Assembly: GCA_002424625.1 (NCBI GenBank)
Contig: DIKR01000064.1
Span: forward strand, 1,547 to 15,269
Reading direction: 5' to 3'
Source: Desulfuromonadaceae bacterium UBA5613
Lineage (GTDB): Bacteria; Desulfobacterota; Desulfuromonadia; Desulfuromonadales; UBA2197
DNA length: 13,723 bases
Shown: in pieces, positions 12,614-13,723 of the stretch
Position numbering within the stretch: position 1 is the first letter of the stretch
How the letters are laid out: each line of letters starts with the position of its first letter
The notes under the pieces: model-generated
Database searches by the model: none
Seen by the model: the letters and a program-made list of their open reading frames with translations, nothing else
What the model was told of the DNA's origin: nothing
Position numbers and translations under genes: made by a program

Positions 12614-12667
12614 ATGCGCACCCTCGATTTCGAGCCCTATTCCGCACGCGGAGTGGGGCTTTTTTAG
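12614..12667 (+). CDS. Possible 17-codon leader peptide within the riboswitch terminator
   Basis: After GGAGGT at 12606-12611 an ATG opens a reading frame MRTLDFEPYSARGVGLF that ends at TAG 12665-12667. The frame covers both arms of the intrinsic terminator and most of the T run. Spacing between the ribosome site and the ATG is short (two bases after GGAGGT). There is no run of a single codon as in classic attenuators. It may be chance. Confidence 0.3.
   Translation: MRTLDFEPYSARGVGLF
12633..12665 (+). terminator. Intrinsic terminator of the cobalamin riboswitch
   Basis: AGCCCTATTCCGC (12633-12645) pairs with GCGGAGTGGGGCT (12648-12660) in up to 13 pairs, two of them G-T, with the tip likely opened to make room for the loop. 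T12660-12665 forms the T run. It lies 63 bases after the P1 stem and 34 before the coding start, as expected for a transcription-terminating expression platform. Confidence 0.85.
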
Positions 12668-12698
12668 TGTTGAACATCTAAACTCAGGAGTTAAATTC

Positions 12699-13723
12699 AT
12701 GCTGACCCAGATCGAAGCCGCCCGTCAGGGCATCATTACCCCGCAAATGTCCATCGTCGCCAAGAATGAAAATCTCAGTGAAGCTTATATCCTCGAAAAT
12801 GTCGCGAGCGGCAAAATCGTCATCCCCTGGAATCACCATCGCAAACCGACCCGCATCGCCGGGATCGGTAAGGGGCTCGCGACCAAAGTCAATGCCTCGA
12901 TCGGTACTTCCTCCGATATTGTCGATTACGCCGCGGAAGTGCGTAAGGCCATCGCTGCCCAGGAATCAGGGGCCGACACCCTGATGGAACTCTCGGTCGG
13001 CGGCGATCTTGACCGGGTGCGGCGCGAAGTCATCGCCAGCGTCGAGCTGCCGGTCGGCAATGTCCCCCTTTATCAGGCCTTCTGCGAAGCGGCGCGGCGT
13101 TACGGCGATCCCAACAAGCTCGACAAGGAACTCCTCTTCGACCTCATCGAGCAGCAGTGTGCCGACGGCATGGCTTTCATGGCCGTCCACTGCGGCATCA
13201 ACCTCTATACCATTGAGCGGCTGCGCAAGCAGGGCTACCGCTACGGCGGTCTGGTCAGTAAAGGCGGGGTCTCGATGGTGGCGTGGATGATTGCCAATCA
13301 GCAGGAGAATCCTCTTTACGAGCACTTCGATCGGGTGGTAAATATCCTCAAGAAGTACGACACTGTCCTCTCGCTGGGGAATGGCCTGCGCGCCGGGGCA
13401 ATCCACGACTCCTCGGACCGGGCGCAGATTCAGGAACTCCTGATCAACTGCGAGCTCGCCGAGCTCGGCCGCGACATGGGCTGCCAGATGCTGGTCGAAG
13501 GCCCTGGTCATGTCCCCCTCGACGAGATCGAAGGGAATATCCAGCTGCAAAAACGGATGAGCGGCGGCGCCCCCTACTACATGCTCGGCCCCATCGCCTG
13601 CGATGTCGCCCCCGGCTTCGATCACATTACCGCCGCCATCGGCGCTGCCCAGTCGAGCCGCTACGGCGCTGACCTGATCTGCTACATCACCCCGGCCGAG
13701 CACCTGGCCCTGCCCAACGAGGA
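12699..13723 (+). CDS. bzaF: ThiC-family radical SAM enzyme, probably BzaF (5-hydroxybenzimidazole synthase), 3' end cut off
   Basis: The visible 341 codons (ATG 12699, AGGAG eight bases upstream) run off the right edge; the C-terminal CX2CX4C cluster motif lies outside. The protein lacks the long N-terminal domain of proteobacterial ThiC and has ThiC landmarks: GKGLATKVNASIGTSSD, VHCGIN (163-168), EGPGHVPLDEIE and FDHITAAIGAA. It departs from usual thiamin ThiC at SLGNGLRAG (225-233; ThiC has SLGDGLRPG), VSKGG (ThiC VSRGG) and MLGPIACDVAPGFDH (ThiC TLGPLxTDIAPGYDH). ThiC makes the thiamin pyrimidine from aminoimidazole ribotide; BzaF, known from deltaproteobacteria, converts the same substrate to 5-hydroxybenzimidazole for the B12 lower ligand. 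The cobalamin riboswitch in front, with no thiamin box seen, favours BzaF. The family is certain and the exact function is inferred. Confidence 0.85.
   Translation, partial: MLTQIEAARQGIITPQMSIVAKNENLSEAYILENVASGKIVIPWNHHRKPTRIAGIGKGLATKVNASIGTSSDIVDYAAEVRKAIAAQESGADTLMELSVGGDLDRVRREVIASVELPVGNVPLYQAFCEAARRYGDPNKLDKELLFDLIEQQCADGMAFMAVHCGINLYTIERLRKQGYRYGGLVSKGGVSMVAWMIANQQENPLYEHFDRVVNILKKYDTVLSLGNGLRAGAIHDSSDRAQIQELLINCELAELGRDMGCQMLVEGPGHVPLDEIEGNIQLQKRMSGGAPYYMLGPIACDVAPGFDHITAAIGAAQSSRYGADLICYITPAEHLALPNE

Overview
The window looks like a chromosomal segment from a GC-rich, anaerobic Gram-negative bacterium, most likely a Desulfuromonadales/Geobacter-type member of the Desulfobacterota. 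The reasons are the lipoproteins and a predicted outer-membrane barrel (two membranes), several ferredoxin-like Fe-S proteins, DUF362 and DUF4911 proteins, a stand-alone BioD-like/DRTGG protein, and a B12-riboswitch-controlled ThiC paralogue of the anaerobic benzimidazole (BzaF) type. This placement rests on gene content, not on a database search.

Layout. (a) 1-1946, minus strand: two overlapping ABC exporter half-transporter genes; the second runs off the left edge. (b) 1947-2053: a short divergent control region. (c) 2054-3585, plus strand: an Old Yellow Enzyme flavoprotein, translationally coupled to a DUF1499 lipoprotein. (d) 3603-3655: a pair of inverted REP units (REPIN-like). (e) 3684-4508: a ferredoxin-nitroreductase fusion. 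(f) 4765-5499: a secreted, probably outer-membrane, barrel protein followed by a strong hairpin. (g) 5606-7241: three genes joined by ATGA overlaps (an ADP-ribose-pyrophosphatase-like Nudix enzyme, NudC, and a DUF4911 protein), then a long-form GAPDH at 7390-8829 and a strong terminator. (h) 8964-10094: a DUF362/2x[4Fe-4S] protein. (i) 10267-11367: a BioD-like/DRTGG P-loop protein, convergent with (j) an M48 metalloprotease lipoprotein (11396-12190, minus); a REP-like hairpin fills the 28-base gap between them. (k) 12191-12698: 508 bases with no established gene, holding a cluster of CGGGTTAG repeats, a good sigma-70-like promoter, a cobalamin riboswitch and an intrinsic terminator. It leads into (l) a ThiC-family gene, probably bzaF, cut by the right edge.

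How the parts fit. The Nudix pair acts on ADP-ribose- and NAD-type dinucleotides and sits beside an NAD(P)-binding GAPDH, which suggests pyridine-nucleotide turnover, although no common transcript is proven. The right end is a feedback circuit: cobalamin binding to the riboswitch would lower expression of the enzyme that makes the lower-ligand precursor 5-hydroxybenzimidazole.

I found no CRISPR array, tRNA, rRNA, transposase or phage gene. Nothing here is an obviously new multi-gene system. The least explained elements are a possible 17-codon leader ORF nested in the riboswitch terminator, the three distinct repeat families, and the long-form GAPDH beside the Nudix genes.
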